From NCBI GenBank assembly GCA_036924855.1, contig JBAGRP010000001.1, positions 744,001 through 808,000 of the forward strand: a stretch of 64,000 bases of DNA. The letters are read 5' to 3'. The translations under genes were made by a program, and so were the position numbers. Below, one piece after another: positions 52,698-62,081 of this stretch. Under the pieces are notes generated by a model. The model worked only from the letters and a program-made list of their open reading frames with translations. It was not told the origin of the DNA and searched no databases. Source of the stretch: Nitrobacteraceae bacterium AZCC 2146 (lineage in GTDB: Bacteria; Pseudomonadota; Alphaproteobacteria; Rhizobiales; Xanthobacteraceae). How positions within the stretch are numbered: position 1 is the first letter of the stretch; each line of letters opens with the position of its first letter.

Positions 52698-53909
52698 ATG
52701 AACACGCATTTGATCGCGGACGCCGTTCGCAACAGCCGAACTCGCGACGAAGCGACGATCTGGGACAGGCTCTTTGCCTTCTGGTTTCGTCGCCTGGTCT
52801 ACACCCAGATATGGGAAGATCCGGAAGCCGACCTTGCGGCAATGCAGTTGCCGGCGGGATCGACCATTGTCACCATCTCGAGCGGCGGCTGCAACGCGCT
52901 GTCCTATCTCGCGGCGAAGCCGGCGCAGGTCTATGCCATCGACCTCAACGAGGCGCATCTGTCGCTGCTGAAGCTGAAACTCGCCGGCCTGCGCGCGCTG
53001 CCGGACTATGCCACGTTCTGGAAATTCTTCGGCGAAGGCAACTCGGTGGCGAACGCCGACCTGTATCGCGACCGCTTGCGGCCGATGCTCGACGCCGGCG
53101 CGCGCGACTACTGGGATGAGCGCGATGTACGCGGCCGTCCGCGCTACGGCTATTTCACCGACGGCTTTTTCCGCCACGGCGCGCTGGGCCGCTTCATCGG
53201 CTTCGCCCACCGACTGGCAAAGATCGCCGGCATCGATCTCGCGGCCTTGCTGAAGGATGACGCCAACTCGCCCGCACGTATCCGCGCGTTGGACAGACTG
53301 CACCGGCTGTTTCATTCCCGGCTGGCGCGCCTGATGACACGGACTCCGGCGCTGCTGTTCAGCCTGGGCATTCCGCCGCAGCAACGCACGCTGCTCGGCG
53401 GCGACCAGCCGCTCAACGAGGTGCTGCACCAGCGGCTGCTGCGCCTGATCGACGTTCATCCCAACGCGACCAACTATTTTGCCTGGCAGGCGCTCGGCCG
53501 CAGCTATATCGGACCCGGCGACAAGTGCCTGCCGCTGTACCTGCAACAGAGTCGCTTCGCCGAGATGGGCAAGGGCGCCGACCTGGTCACGCCGATGCAC
53601 GCCAATCTGCGCGTCTTCCTGGAAAGCCAGCCGGCACGACAGATCGACGCGGTGGTGCTGCTGGATTCGCAGGACTGGATGGCGCCGGACGAAATCCGCG
53701 CGCTGTGGAATGCCATCGACCGCGCCGGCAATGACGGTGTTCGCGTGATCTTCCGGACTGCCGGGGCGGAGTCGCCGCTGGACAGCCCGGAACTGACATC
53801 GCTTCGGAATACCTGGCAGCGCGACGCCGAACGAAGCGCGAAAGGACTCGCCGAGGATCGCTCGGGCATTTACGGCGGCTTCCATCTCTACACACGCAAG
53901 GCAGGCTGA
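52698..53909 (+). CDS. btaA: AdoMet:diacylglycerol 3-amino-3-carboxypropyl transferase BtaA
   Basis: The 403-residue enzyme (DUF3419 family) moves the 3-amino-3-carboxypropyl group of AdoMet to diacylglycerol, the first step of betaine-lipid DGTS synthesis. Landmarks are FWFRRLVYTQIWEDP (28-42), the AdoMet region TIVTISSGGCNALSYL (56-71), YAIDLNEAHLSLL and the C-terminal HANLRVFLESQPARQIDAVVL. The ATG 52698 has GAGGGAACA upstream. It follows the divergent btaB and lies at the end of the lipid locus. Confidence 0.9.
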   Translation: MNTHLIADAVRNSRTRDEATIWDRLFAFWFRRLVYTQIWEDPEADLAAMQLPAGSTIVTISSGGCNALSYLAAKPAQVYAIDLNEAHLSLLKLKLAGLRALPDYATFWKFFGEGNSVANADLYRDRLRPMLDAGARDYWDERDVRGRPRYGYFTDGFFRHGALGRFIGFAHRLAKIAGIDLAALLKDDANSPARIRALDRLHRLFHSRLARLMTRTPALLFSLGIPPQQRTLLGGDQPLNEVLHQRLLRLIDVHPNATNYFAWQALGRSYIGPGDKCLPLYLQQSRFAEMGKGADLVTPMHANLRVFLESQPARQIDAVVLLDSQDWMAPDEIRALWNAIDRAGNDGVRVIFRTAGAESPLDSPELTSLRNTWQRDAERSAKGLAEDRSGIYGGFHLYTRKAG

Positions 53910-54163
53910 CGCGGCGCGCCCTGCCACGCGTAGTTAACGAACAGTTGTTATTGTCGGTCGCGTTTGCTGCATTGATTTGCATAGATCTGGCGTTCGCCGG
54001 GCCGTGATCGCGGGATTCTTTCGTCTAACGCGGAAGATTAACGACGTCTCCTCACGGTTCCGCCACGAATACCATCCACGTGTAGCGCTGTTGCGCGATG
54101 TGGCCGGTCTCGCGCAACCATTCGGCCGGCCGCGCGTTCAAGATGCCCAAGGAGGAATTTGAG

Positions 54164-54454
54164 ATGAATTTGAAATTGACGATCGCCGGTCTGGTTGCGC
54201 TCGGCGGTATTGCTCTCGGTGCCGGTTCGGCGTCTGCGATGCCCAATGGCCTGTCGGCCAATGGGCAGGTCGGGCAGTCCGGCAATGTCGAGCAGGTTCG
54301 GCTGGTCTGCGACGCCTATGGCCGCTGCTGGCGCCGCCCGAATTACGGCTACGGCTATGCCTATGGTGGTCCGCGCTATTACGGTGGCGGCCCACGCTTC
54401 TATGGCGGCCCGCGTCGCTATGGCTACCGCGGCGGATATGGCCGCCGCTGGTAA
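54164..54454 (+). CDS. Secreted Gly/Tyr-rich protein 2
   Basis: The 96-residue protein has a signal peptide (MNLKLTIAGLVALGGIALGA, cleaved near ASAM) and a mature part with a short Cys pair (VCDAYGRCWRRPNYGYGY) then Gly/Tyr/Arg-rich repeats. It is like the protein at 39770 but with the extra Cys motif. ATG 54164 has AAGGAGGAATTTGAG upstream. A terminator follows at 54483. Confidence 0.82.
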   Translation: MNLKLTIAGLVALGGIALGAGSASAMPNGLSANGQVGQSGNVEQVRLVCDAYGRCWRRPNYGYGYAYGGPRYYGGGPRFYGGPRRYGYRGGYGRRW

Positions 54455-54482
54455 GCCGGCAGACCACTGAGTTCAGAACACG

Positions 54483-54510
54483 GGGAGGGCAGTTGCCCTC
54501 CCTTTTTCTT
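54483..54510 (+). terminator. Terminator of the Gly/Tyr-rich protein 2 gene
   Basis: GGGAGGGC and GCCCTCCC form an 8-bp stem with a 4-base loop (AGTT), followed by TTTTTCTT. It lies 28 bases past the stop. Confidence 0.85.
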
Positions 54511-54530
54511 GGCTTCTTGGCGTGGCCCGC

Positions 54531-55727
54531 TCAGGATTGACCGGCAGTTGGCGCTGGCGCTGAAGATGTGGCCGATGGTGTCGGTGCGGGCGCTGTGGTC
54601 GGCTTCGGCAGCGGCTTGTCCTGCTTCTTCGACCACGAGATGTAATAAGCGACCAAGGTCATCAGCGCGATGCCGGCGCAGCTGACGAAGATCTGTGCCA
54701 GCAACGAACCCGAGCTCATCATCAGTTCGAAGTGGCCGACGAAGGACAGGAACACGCCGACGCAGAACACGGCCAGCGATTGCTGGCCGCATTTGATGAC
54801 CGGCTCAAAGATCCTCCACTGCAGGCCGCGCCATTCCTTCGAGACGAAGCGTGTCACGAAGAAGGCGATGATGACGAAATGCAGCACGCGGTAGGGTGCG
54901 AGGTTGGTCTTGTCGTTGGGATTGAAGGCGTCGAACAGCCAGTCCGGCATCATGTGGCCATAGTCCGGAAACCGGCCGGCCATGGTCATGGTCAGCGAGA
55001 ACACGAGATAGGCGAGACCGAAATACAGCAGCACTTTTGATTTGATGACGGACCGGGATTCGACGGCGCCGCCGAGCGCGAACCAGGCGCCGAACACGAA
55101 CAGCAGCTGCCAGGTGAAGGGATTGAAATACCACGTCCCGGACGGATAGGCCGCCAGATTCCAGCCGAACTGGCGGGCGGCGAAATACAGTGCCAGCGAC
55201 GCGAGCATGGTGAGGTCCGGCTTGCGCAGCATCATCCACAGCACCGGCGGGAAGAAGCCCATCAGCACGATGTAGAGCGGCAGCACGTCGAGGTTGAGCG
55301 GCTTGAACTTCAGCAGCAGGCCCTGGGTCAGGGTCTGGATCGGGTTGTCGACCAGCCCCGCGACATTGAACTCGTTGATGATGTCGGGGTCGTTATAGCG
55401 CTGCGCGACATAGCCGATCGCGGCGATATAGATCACGAACAGGATGACGTGGGCGACATAGAGCTGCCAGACCCGCTTGAACAGCCGGGTGGCGCCGACG
55501 ATGAAACCGCGCTCCAGCATCATCTTGGCGTAGACGAACGACGCGGTGTAGCCGGAAATGAACACGAACAGGTCGGCGGCGTCGGAAAAGCCGTAATTCC
55601 GGGTGGTGATCCAGTTGACCACGTTGTCGGGAATGTGATCGAGGAAAATCGCCCAATTGGCGATGCCGCGAAACAGATCCAGTCGCAGGTCGCGTCCTTT
55701 GGGGGGGAGAATGGCGTGAATGTCCAT
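54531..55727 (-). CDS. opgC: OpgC family membrane acyltransferase
   Basis: The 398-residue membrane protein has about ten helices and the OpgC/acyltransferase-3 outline: LRLDLFRGIANWAIFLDHIP near the start with the His/Arg pair, and KCGQQSLAVFCVGVFLSF near the end. OpgC proteins put succinyl groups on osmoregulated periplasmic glucans. Its C-terminus is a Pro/Ala/Thr-rich tail of about 35 residues. The ATG at 55727 is chosen because it starts the conserved segment; frame is open upstream. Confidence 0.85.
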   Translation of the reverse strand: MDIHAILPPKGRDLRLDLFRGIANWAIFLDHIPDNVVNWITTRNYGFSDAADLFVFISGYTASFVYAKMMLERGFIVGATRLFKRVWQLYVAHVILFVIYIAAIGYVAQRYNDPDIINEFNVAGLVDNPIQTLTQGLLLKFKPLNLDVLPLYIVLMGFFPPVLWMMLRKPDLTMLASLALYFAARQFGWNLAAYPSGTWYFNPFTWQLLFVFGAWFALGGAVESRSVIKSKVLLYFGLAYLVFSLTMTMAGRFPDYGHMMPDWLFDAFNPNDKTNLAPYRVLHFVIIAFFVTRFVSKEWRGLQWRIFEPVIKCGQQSLAVFCVGVFLSFVGHFELMMSSGSLLAQIFVSCAGIALMTLVAYYISWSKKQDKPLPKPTTAPAPTPSATSSAPAPTAGQS

Positions 55728-55934
55728 GGGAGCCGTTCGTGCTGCCGATTTGCGAGACCAACCAGATAAGCAGCTTCGTGCCCCGATTGTCACGACGCCG
55801 TGGAAAGAATATACCAAACCTCGAAAACCGCCCAACGACGGAATCGCGGGGCAATCCGCGACCAAGCACTATACCAACCTCGTCGTTTTCACCAATTTGG
55901 CGCAATGTCGCATCTCAAAAGGCTGTCGCATTCC

Positions 55935-56240
55935 ATGACCGCACGCATCTTCAAGGCCGCCAAAAACGCGATGCAGGCCGGGCTCGCCAAGACCAAGGAA
56001 TGGCAGCTCGATTACGAGCCGGAGCAGGCGCGGGTGATCGAGCCCCTGATGGGCTGGACCAGCTCGGGCGACATGAAGCAGCAGCTGACCCTCCACTTCG
56101 CCAGCAAGGAAGAGGCCATCGCCTATTGCGAGCGCGAAGGCATCGCCTATCAGGTGATCGAGCCCAAGGTCCGTGCCCCCCGGGTGATCGCCTATGCCGA
56201 CAATTTCGCCTTCCGCCGTACCGAGCCCTGGTCGCACTGA
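55935..56240 (+). CDS. NDUFS4-like complex I accessory protein
   Basis: The 101-residue protein has the ETC complex I subunit outline: MTARIFKAAKNAMQAG at the start and WTSSGDMKQQLTLHFASKEEAIAYCER with AYQVIEPKVRAPRVIAYADNFAF. This is the bacterial form of the mitochondrial NDUFS4 subunit, typical of alphaproteobacteria. Single gene. Confidence 0.9.
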   Translation: MTARIFKAAKNAMQAGLAKTKEWQLDYEPEQARVIEPLMGWTSSGDMKQQLTLHFASKEEAIAYCEREGIAYQVIEPKVRAPRVIAYADNFAFRRTEPWSH

Positions 56241-56393
56241 CTTCCAGCCCCGCTTCGGGCGCCTGCCTTTCACCCTGACCGGCATCGAAAGTTAGGGTTG
56301 CGCATTGCCGCTGCGCAATGACACCATCACGGCAGCCCCGCCCACGGGGCGTCGTGCATAAGAAAAAAACGGAATTGCAGGAAACGGAAGCTG

Positions 56394-57998
56394 ATGCCGC
56401 TTCGCTCCACCATCGATCCCACCTCGTCCGATTTCAAGCGCAATGTCGACGTCATGAAGGCGCAGGTCGCCGAGCTGCATGACAAGCTCGGCTCTGTGGC
56501 TGGCGGCGGCGGCAAGGCGTCCCGCGCCAAACACACCGCGCGCGGAAAAATGCTGGCGCGCGAGCGCGTCGATCTGCTGATCGATCCCGGCACCGCCTTC
56601 CTCGAACTCTCGCCTTTGGCGGCCTACGGCCTCTATGGCGGCGACGTGCATTCCGCCAGCATCGTTACTGGGGTCGGCCGCGTCTCCGGCCGCGAATGCA
56701 TGATCGTCGCCAACGATGCCACCATCAAGGGCGGCACCTATTATCCGATGACGGTGAAAAAGCACCTGCGCGCCCAGGATATCGCCCGGCAGAACAATCT
56801 GCCCTGCATCTACATGGTGGATTCCGGCGGCGCCTTCCTGCCGCAGCAGGACGAGATCTTTCCCGACGAGCGGCACTTCGGCCGCATCTTCTACAATCAG
56901 GCGCAGATGTCGGCGCAGGGCATTCCGCAGATCGCCGTCGTGATGGGCTCCTGCACCGCCGGCGGCGCTTATGTGCCGGCGATGTCCGACGAGAGCATCA
57001 TCGTGCGGAATCAAGGCACGATCTTCCTCGGCGGCCCGCCGCTGGTGAAGGCCGCCACCGGCGAGGTGGTCACCGCGGAAGAACTCGGCGGCGCAGATGT
57101 GCATTCGCGGCAGTCGGGGGTCACCGATCATTATGCGCAGAACGACGGCCATGCGATCGGCATCGCGCGGCGCATCGTCTCCAATCTGAAGCCACCACAG
57201 CGCGCCGCGCTGAACATGCAGGCGCCGCGCGAACCGCTGTTTCCGCGCGAGGAGATCTACGGCGTGGTGCCGGCCGATGCGCGCAAACCGTTCGACATGC
57301 ACGACATCATCGCGCGGATCGTCGATGGCTCGGAATTCGACGAATTCAAGAAGCTCTACGGCCAGACGCTGATCTGCGGCTTCGCGCATATCTGGGGCTT
57401 TCCGGTCGGCATCATCGCCAATAACGGCATCCTGTTCAGCGAGAGTTCGCTGAAGGGCGCGCACTTCATCGAGCTGTGCTGCCAGCGCAATATCCCGCTG
57501 GTGTTTTTGCAGAACATCACCGGCTTCATGGTCGGCAAGAAGTACGAGGCTGGCGGCATCGCCCGCGACGGCGCCAAGCTGGTGACGGCGGTCGCCACCG
57601 CCGGCGTGCCGAAATTCACCGTGGTGATCGGCGGCTCCTATGGCGCCGGCAATTACGGCATGTGCGGGCGCGCCTACAGCCCGCGCTTCCTGTGGATGTG
57701 GCCGAACGCCCGGATCTCGGTGATGGGCGGCGAGCAGGCCGCGATGGTGCTGAGCAGCCTGCGCCGCGATAATATCGAGGCCAAGGGCGGCAGTTGGTCG
57801 ACCGAGGAAGAAGAGGCGTTTCGTTCGCCGACCCGCCAGCAGTTCGAGACCCAGGGCAGCCCGTATTACGCCACCGCGCGGCTGTGGGACGACGGCGTGA
57901 TCGATCCCGCCGATACCCGGCTGGTGCTTGGCCTGGGCCTGTCGGCGTCGGCCAATGCGCCGATCGAGCCGACGCGCTTCGGCCTGTTCAGGATGTGA
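56394..57998 (+). CDS. mccB: Methylcrotonyl-CoA carboxylase beta subunit
   Basis: The 534-residue carboxyltransferase subunit moves CO2 from biotin to 3-methylcrotonyl-CoA in leucine breakdown. The carboxyltransferase pattern is seen in [46 protein letters not shown] and [19 protein letters not shown]. Its stop overlaps the mccA start (TGATG). The three genes are a compact leucine operon. Isovaleryl-CoA dehydrogenase is not in the window. Confidence 0.94.
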   Translation: MPLRSTIDPTSSDFKRNVDVMKAQVAELHDKLGSVAGGGGKASRAKHTARGKMLARERVDLLIDPGTAFLELSPLAAYGLYGGDVHSASIVTGVGRVSGRECMIVANDATIKGGTYYPMTVKKHLRAQDIARQNNLPCIYMVDSGGAFLPQQDEIFPDERHFGRIFYNQAQMSAQGIPQIAVVMGSCTAGGAYVPAMSDESIIVRNQGTIFLGGPPLVKAATGEVVTAEELGGADVHSRQSGVTDHYAQNDGHAIGIARRIVSNLKPPQRAALNMQAPREPLFPREEIYGVVPADARKPFDMHDIIARIVDGSEFDEFKKLYGQTLICGFAHIWGFPVGIIANNGILFSESSLKGAHFIELCCQRNIPLVFLQNITGFMVGKKYEAGGIARDGAKLVTAVATAGVPKFTVVIGGSYGAGNYGMCGRAYSPRFLWMWPNARISVMGGEQAAMVLSSLRRDNIEAKGGSWSTEEEEAFRSPTRQQFETQGSPYYATARLWDDGVIDPADTRLVLGLGLSASANAPIEPTRFGLFRM

Positions 57999-60010
57999 TG
58001 ATGGCCTCAAGCGCGCTCTATCGGCGATTTCGCACGCTGCTGATCGCCAACCGCGGCGAGATCGCCTGCCGCGTCATCCGCACCGCCCGCGCCATGGGCC
58101 TGCGCACTGTTGCGGTCTATTCCGAGGCCGATCGCGATGCGCTGCATGTGGCCGAGGCCGACGAGGCCGTGCTGATCGGGCCGGCGCGGGCCCGCGACAG
58201 CTATCTCAGCATCGAACGTATCCTTGAGGCCGCGAAAAAGAGTGGCGCCGAGGCGATCCATCCCGGCTACGGTTTTCTTTCCGAAAGCGCCGAATTCGCG
58301 CAGGCCTGTGCCGATGCCGGAATCGTATTTGTCGGCCCGACCGCCGCCATGATCACCGCGATGGGCTCGAAGTCGGGCTCGAAGATGCTGATGGAAAAGG
58401 CGGGCGTGCCACTGGTGCCGGGCTTTCACGGCGAGGCGCAGGACGACGTGACGTTGGCGGCCGAGGCCGGCAAGATCGGCTTTCCCGTGTTGCTCAAAGC
58501 CTCCGCCGGCGGCGGTGGGCGGGGCATGCGGGTGGTGCGTTCCGCGGGCGAACTGGCCGCGGCGATCGTCAGCGCCAAGCGCGAGGCCAAGGCGGCGTTC
58601 AGCGATGACCGCATGCTGATCGAGAAATATGTCGACAATCCCCGCCACATCGAGGTGCAGATCGTCGGCGACAGCCATGGAAATCTTCTGTCGCTGTTCG
58701 AGCGCGAATGCACCTTGCAGCGCCGCCACCAGAAGGTGATCGAGGAAGCGCCGTCGCCGACGCTCAACGCCGCGCAGCGCGAAGCCGTCTGCTCCGCCGC
58801 GCGAAAGGCCGCGGGGGCGGTGAACTACGTCGGCGCCGGCACCATCGAATTCGTCTCGGATGGCAAGGACGTGTTCTTCATCGAGATGAACACCCGGTTG
58901 CAGGTCGAGCATCCCGTCACCGAACTGATCACCGGCGTCGATCTGGTCGAGTGGCAGTTGCGTATCTCGTTCGGCGAAAAGCTGCCGCTGACGCAGGATC
59001 AGATTAAGCTCAACGGCCACGCCATCGAGGCGCGGGTCTATGCGGAAAATCCGCACAAGAATTTCATGCCATCGGTCGGAAAGATCCGGACCTGGCGCAC
59101 GCCCGAGGAAAGCAATGGCCTGCGCATCGACGCCGGCTATCGCCAGGGAGACGCGGTGTCGCCGAATTACGACGCCATGCTGGCCAAGGTGATCGCCTGG
59201 GCGCCGACGCGGGATGCCGCGATCGACCGTCTCAATCGCGGGCTGGAGGACATCGACGTCCGCGGTATCGTGACCAACATTCCATTCCTGTCGGCGCTGG
59301 TGACGCATCCGGATGTACGTGCCAATGCCATCGACACCGGCTTCATCGAACGCGAGCTGAAGACCCTGACGCCGCCCTCGACGACGCCAGGTGACATCGA
59401 GCTTTGCGCCGCTGTCGCTGCGATCGTGGGCGAAGAGGAAGCGGCGCAAGCCGGCGTGACGTCGCCGTGGCAGACCGCGGGCTGGATGCCGGTCGGCCGC
59501 CGCCAGCGCGTGTTCAAATTTCGCCATGGCGCCGACGAGCATAAGGTGACGTTGCAGTATGGCAGCGGGCCCGCGAAGCTCGTGATCGGCCATCACGAGT
59601 TCGCTTTCACATCGTCACCCGGCAAGGACGGCCATTTCGATCTCACGCTGGACGGATCGCGCTCGCGCGTCGTCGCGGTCATCGAAGGCCATGAGCTCTA
59701 TCTGCGCACCCGCAACGGCCGCTTCGACATCCACTGGGTCGATCCATTCGGCGGCGATGATGAAGAGCAGGTCGGCGAGGACAAGATCGTGGCGCCGCTG
59801 CCCGGCACCGTGGTGGCGCTACTGGCCGAGGAGGGCGCGACGCTTGAGAAGGGCACCGCGATCCTTACCCTGGAAGTCATGAAGATGGAGCAGACGCTGC
59901 GGGCGCCGTTCGCCGGCGTGTTGAAAAGCATCAAGTGCAAGGTCGGGGACATCGTGCAGGAAGGCGTCGAGCTGGCCGAGGTTGAGCCCACCGAATTGAA
60001 ACCAGCATGA
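57998..60010 (+). CDS. mccA: Methylcrotonyl-CoA carboxylase alpha subunit
   Basis: The 670-residue biotin carboxylase and carrier subunit has the biotin carboxylase domain (LLIANRGEIACRVIRTA near the start, KASAGGGGRGMRVV ATP site, FIEMNTRLQVEHPVTE) and the C-terminal biotin attachment motif LEVMKMEQ with the lysine to be biotinylated. Start overlaps mccB; a second ATG lies one codon later. Its last 4 bases overlap the HMG-CoA lyase start (ATGA). Confidence 0.94.
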   Translation: MMASSALYRRFRTLLIANRGEIACRVIRTARAMGLRTVAVYSEADRDALHVAEADEAVLIGPARARDSYLSIERILEAAKKSGAEAIHPGYGFLSESAEFAQACADAGIVFVGPTAAMITAMGSKSGSKMLMEKAGVPLVPGFHGEAQDDVTLAAEAGKIGFPVLLKASAGGGGRGMRVVRSAGELAAAIVSAKREAKAAFSDDRMLIEKYVDNPRHIEVQIVGDSHGNLLSLFERECTLQRRHQKVIEEAPSPTLNAAQREAVCSAARKAAGAVNYVGAGTIEFVSDGKDVFFIEMNTRLQVEHPVTELITGVDLVEWQLRISFGEKLPLTQDQIKLNGHAIEARVYAENPHKNFMPSVGKIRTWRTPEESNGLRIDAGYRQGDAVSPNYDAMLAKVIAWAPTRDAAIDRLNRGLEDIDVRGIVTNIPFLSALVTHPDVRANAIDTGFIERELKTLTPPSTTPGDIELCAAVAAIVGEEEAAQAGVTSPWQTAGWMPVGRRQRVFKFRHGADEHKVTLQYGSGPAKLVIGHHEFAFTSSPGKDGHFDLTLDGSRSRVVAVIEGHELYLRTRNGRFDIHWVDPFGGDDEEQVGEDKIVAPLPGTVVALLAEEGATLEKGTAILTLEVMKMEQTLRAPFAGVLKSIKCKVGDIVQEGVELAEVEPTELKPA

Positions 60011-60915
60011 GTGATCAGGTCCACATCGTCGAAGTCGGCCCGCGCGACGGGCTGCAGAACGAAAAGACGTTTGTGAGCGTCGAGGCACGCGTTGCTTTCA
60101 TCGAGGCGTTGCTCGCAGCCGGTCTTGATATCATCGAGGTTGGTGCCTTCGTATCGCCGAAAGCGATTCCGCAGATGGTGGGCTCGGATCAGGTGCTGCG
60201 CGCCGTCGACCATTATCCCGACGCCGAATTCCACGTGCTGGTACCGAATGAAAAAGGCTATGACGCTGCGCGCGCCGCTGGCGCCAAGGTGATCGCGGTG
60301 TTTGCCTCGGCCTCCGAAGGGTTTTCCCGCGCCAATATCAATTGCTCGGTCGCGGAATCGATCGAGCGTTTCAAGCCGGTGATCGCGCGCGCCAAAGCCG
60401 ACGGCATCAAGGTGCGCGGCTATGTCTCCTGCGTGCTCGGCTGTCCCTATGACGGCGAGGTCAAGCCGCAGGCCGTGGTGGACGTCTCAAAAGTGCTGTG
60501 GGACCTCGGCTGCTACGAGGTGTCGCTCGGCGACACGATCGGCGTCGGCACGCCCACCAAGGCGCGGCAGCTGCTGCGCGCCGTCGCCGGCTCCGTGCCG
60601 ATGGCCAAGCTGGCGATGCATTTCCACGACACTTACGGGCAGGCGCTGGCCAATCTCTATGCCGGCCTGGAAGAGGGCGCCCGCGTCATCGATTCCGCCG
60701 CCGGCGGCCTCGGCGGCTGTCCCTATGCGCCGGGCGCGACGGGCAATGTCGGCACCGAGGATGTGGTCTACATGCTGGAAGGCATGGGCATTGCGACGGG
60801 TGTCGACATGGCGAAGCTGCTGGCTGCGACCAATGCGGTCAGCCAGCTGATCGGCCGGCCGCCGGTGAGTCGTGTGGCGTCAGCGCTGAATGCGAAGAAG
60901 CGGGCGGCAAAGTGA
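60007..60915 (+). CDS. mvaB: Hydroxymethylglutaryl-CoA lyase
   Basis: The 302-residue enzyme splits HMG-CoA to acetyl-CoA and acetoacetate, the last step of leucine breakdown. It has the family start HIVEVGPRDGLQNE (metal and substrate residues), and the catalytic-Cys signature GGLGGCPYAPGATGN. It is translationally coupled to mccA by an ATGA overlap. Confidence 0.95.
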   Translation: MSDQVHIVEVGPRDGLQNEKTFVSVEARVAFIEALLAAGLDIIEVGAFVSPKAIPQMVGSDQVLRAVDHYPDAEFHVLVPNEKGYDAARAAGAKVIAVFASASEGFSRANINCSVAESIERFKPVIARAKADGIKVRGYVSCVLGCPYDGEVKPQAVVDVSKVLWDLGCYEVSLGDTIGVGTPTKARQLLRAVAGSVPMAKLAMHFHDTYGQALANLYAGLEEGARVIDSAAGGLGGCPYAPGATGNVGTEDVVYMLEGMGIATGVDMAKLLAATNAVSQLIGRPPVSRVASALNAKKRAAK

Positions 60916-61035
60916 GCGACGAGCGCTGCTGATTTTCTCTTAGATTGTATAGTGAACAAATTGTAGCGTGTGGTAGCATTGACGTTGCCGTGCGTATCCG
61001 GCACGGCCGTGCAATGCACTGATGGGAGTTCGCTG

Positions 61036-62004
61036 ATGCCGAATCCTTCCCCCGTGCGTCCTGTTTTCATTCTTCCGTCGGGCGCCTATTCCGACTATCG
61101 CCCGGTCATCGACAAGGATGGGCAGCAGGTCATTTTCGAGCGCACGATTGCTGGAAGCGGGACGGTCCTCTACCGGATTGCAGACCTGAGCAATCCCGTC
61201 GCTCAACCGTTGTTCTCGGCAACCTATCCGTCGAGCCGCGCCGATTGGTCCTGGATCACGGGCCAGATCGCTTTCAACTATGGTCCCGAGGCGGCTCCCA
61301 CCGCCGTAGTTATTGCTGATATCGGGGTCGCCGATCCTGCTCCGCTGATCGGCACGGGAAACATGGACTATCCCGTCTGGTTTCCGGGCGCAGGCACCCA
61401 GTGGCTCGCAGTCATGAATGACCAGCCGGTCATGTGGCCGGTGGTGAAGCCCCAAACGTCGATGATATCCATCGCCGGCAACATCGTGCCACCGATATTG
61501 TCCGGTGCGGGCATATGGGCGGGGATGCCGAGCGTGAACCAGGCATCCGAGTTGGTGTTTGCGGGACAGCTGCCCGATGGCGGGACCTATGACCAGGACA
61601 ACAATTGTATTTGGCGAACCGACGCTGGCGGGCTCAATCTCCGGCCGCTCGAAGCCAATTTTAGCGGTCTTCCGAATTCGCAGGGCCGGGCGCCGTGGTG
61701 GTCGCCGGACGGCCAGTGGGTGGTTTTCGAGTCCAATCGACCGATCCCGAAGAATGGTCAGCCGAACGGCGGTAATCCAGACAATCTTTACGCCATCTAT
61801 CTCTACAGGGCCGACCAGACCGGCGGCCCGGCCTTGCGGGTCACCGATCCCGGCTTCAACATGAATCACGCGAAGTTCTTTCCGGCAGGATTCAATGGCG
61901 TTCCGGGCGATCCCCAATTGATCGTATCGTCATGGAGGGGATCTCCTGCTGCTGGCCCTTATGCACTTGCGACGTTGTCGATCGGGCTATTCATCAGCGG
62001 CTGA
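61036..62004 (+). CDS. Orphan beta-propeller (TolB/WD40-like) protein without signal
   Basis: The 322-residue protein has repeating beta-propeller (PD40-like) blades, seen in DYRPVIDKDGQQVIFERT, WSWITGQIAFNY, RAPWWSPDGQWVVFESNR and MNHAKFFPAGF. No signal peptide is seen, so it is either cytoplasmic or exported another way. The gene is alone between the leucine operon and the TRAP genes, with AT-rich flanks, suggesting later arrival. ATG 61036 has GGGAGTTCGCTG upstream. Function unknown. Confidence 0.72.
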   Translation: MPNPSPVRPVFILPSGAYSDYRPVIDKDGQQVIFERTIAGSGTVLYRIADLSNPVAQPLFSATYPSSRADWSWITGQIAFNYGPEAAPTAVVIADIGVADPAPLIGTGNMDYPVWFPGAGTQWLAVMNDQPVMWPVVKPQTSMISIAGNIVPPILSGAGIWAGMPSVNQASELVFAGQLPDGGTYDQDNNCIWRTDAGGLNLRPLEANFSGLPNSQGRAPWWSPDGQWVVFESNRPIPKNGQPNGGNPDNLYAIYLYRADQTGGPALRVTDPGFNMNHAKFFPAGFNGVPGDPQLIVSSWRGSPAAGPYALATLSIGLFISG

Positions 62005-62081
62005 TAGAGCGACGGCAGTCGGAGCCGTTTCAAGCCATTCCGGTACGTGTGGTGCTCGCAATGACGGCGAGGTGGCCTGTC

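Noticed and set aside
62005..62081. Remnant of a family A repeat between the propeller and TRAP genes
   Set aside because: Only short scattered matches (CGCAATGACGG) are present; not enough to call a copy.
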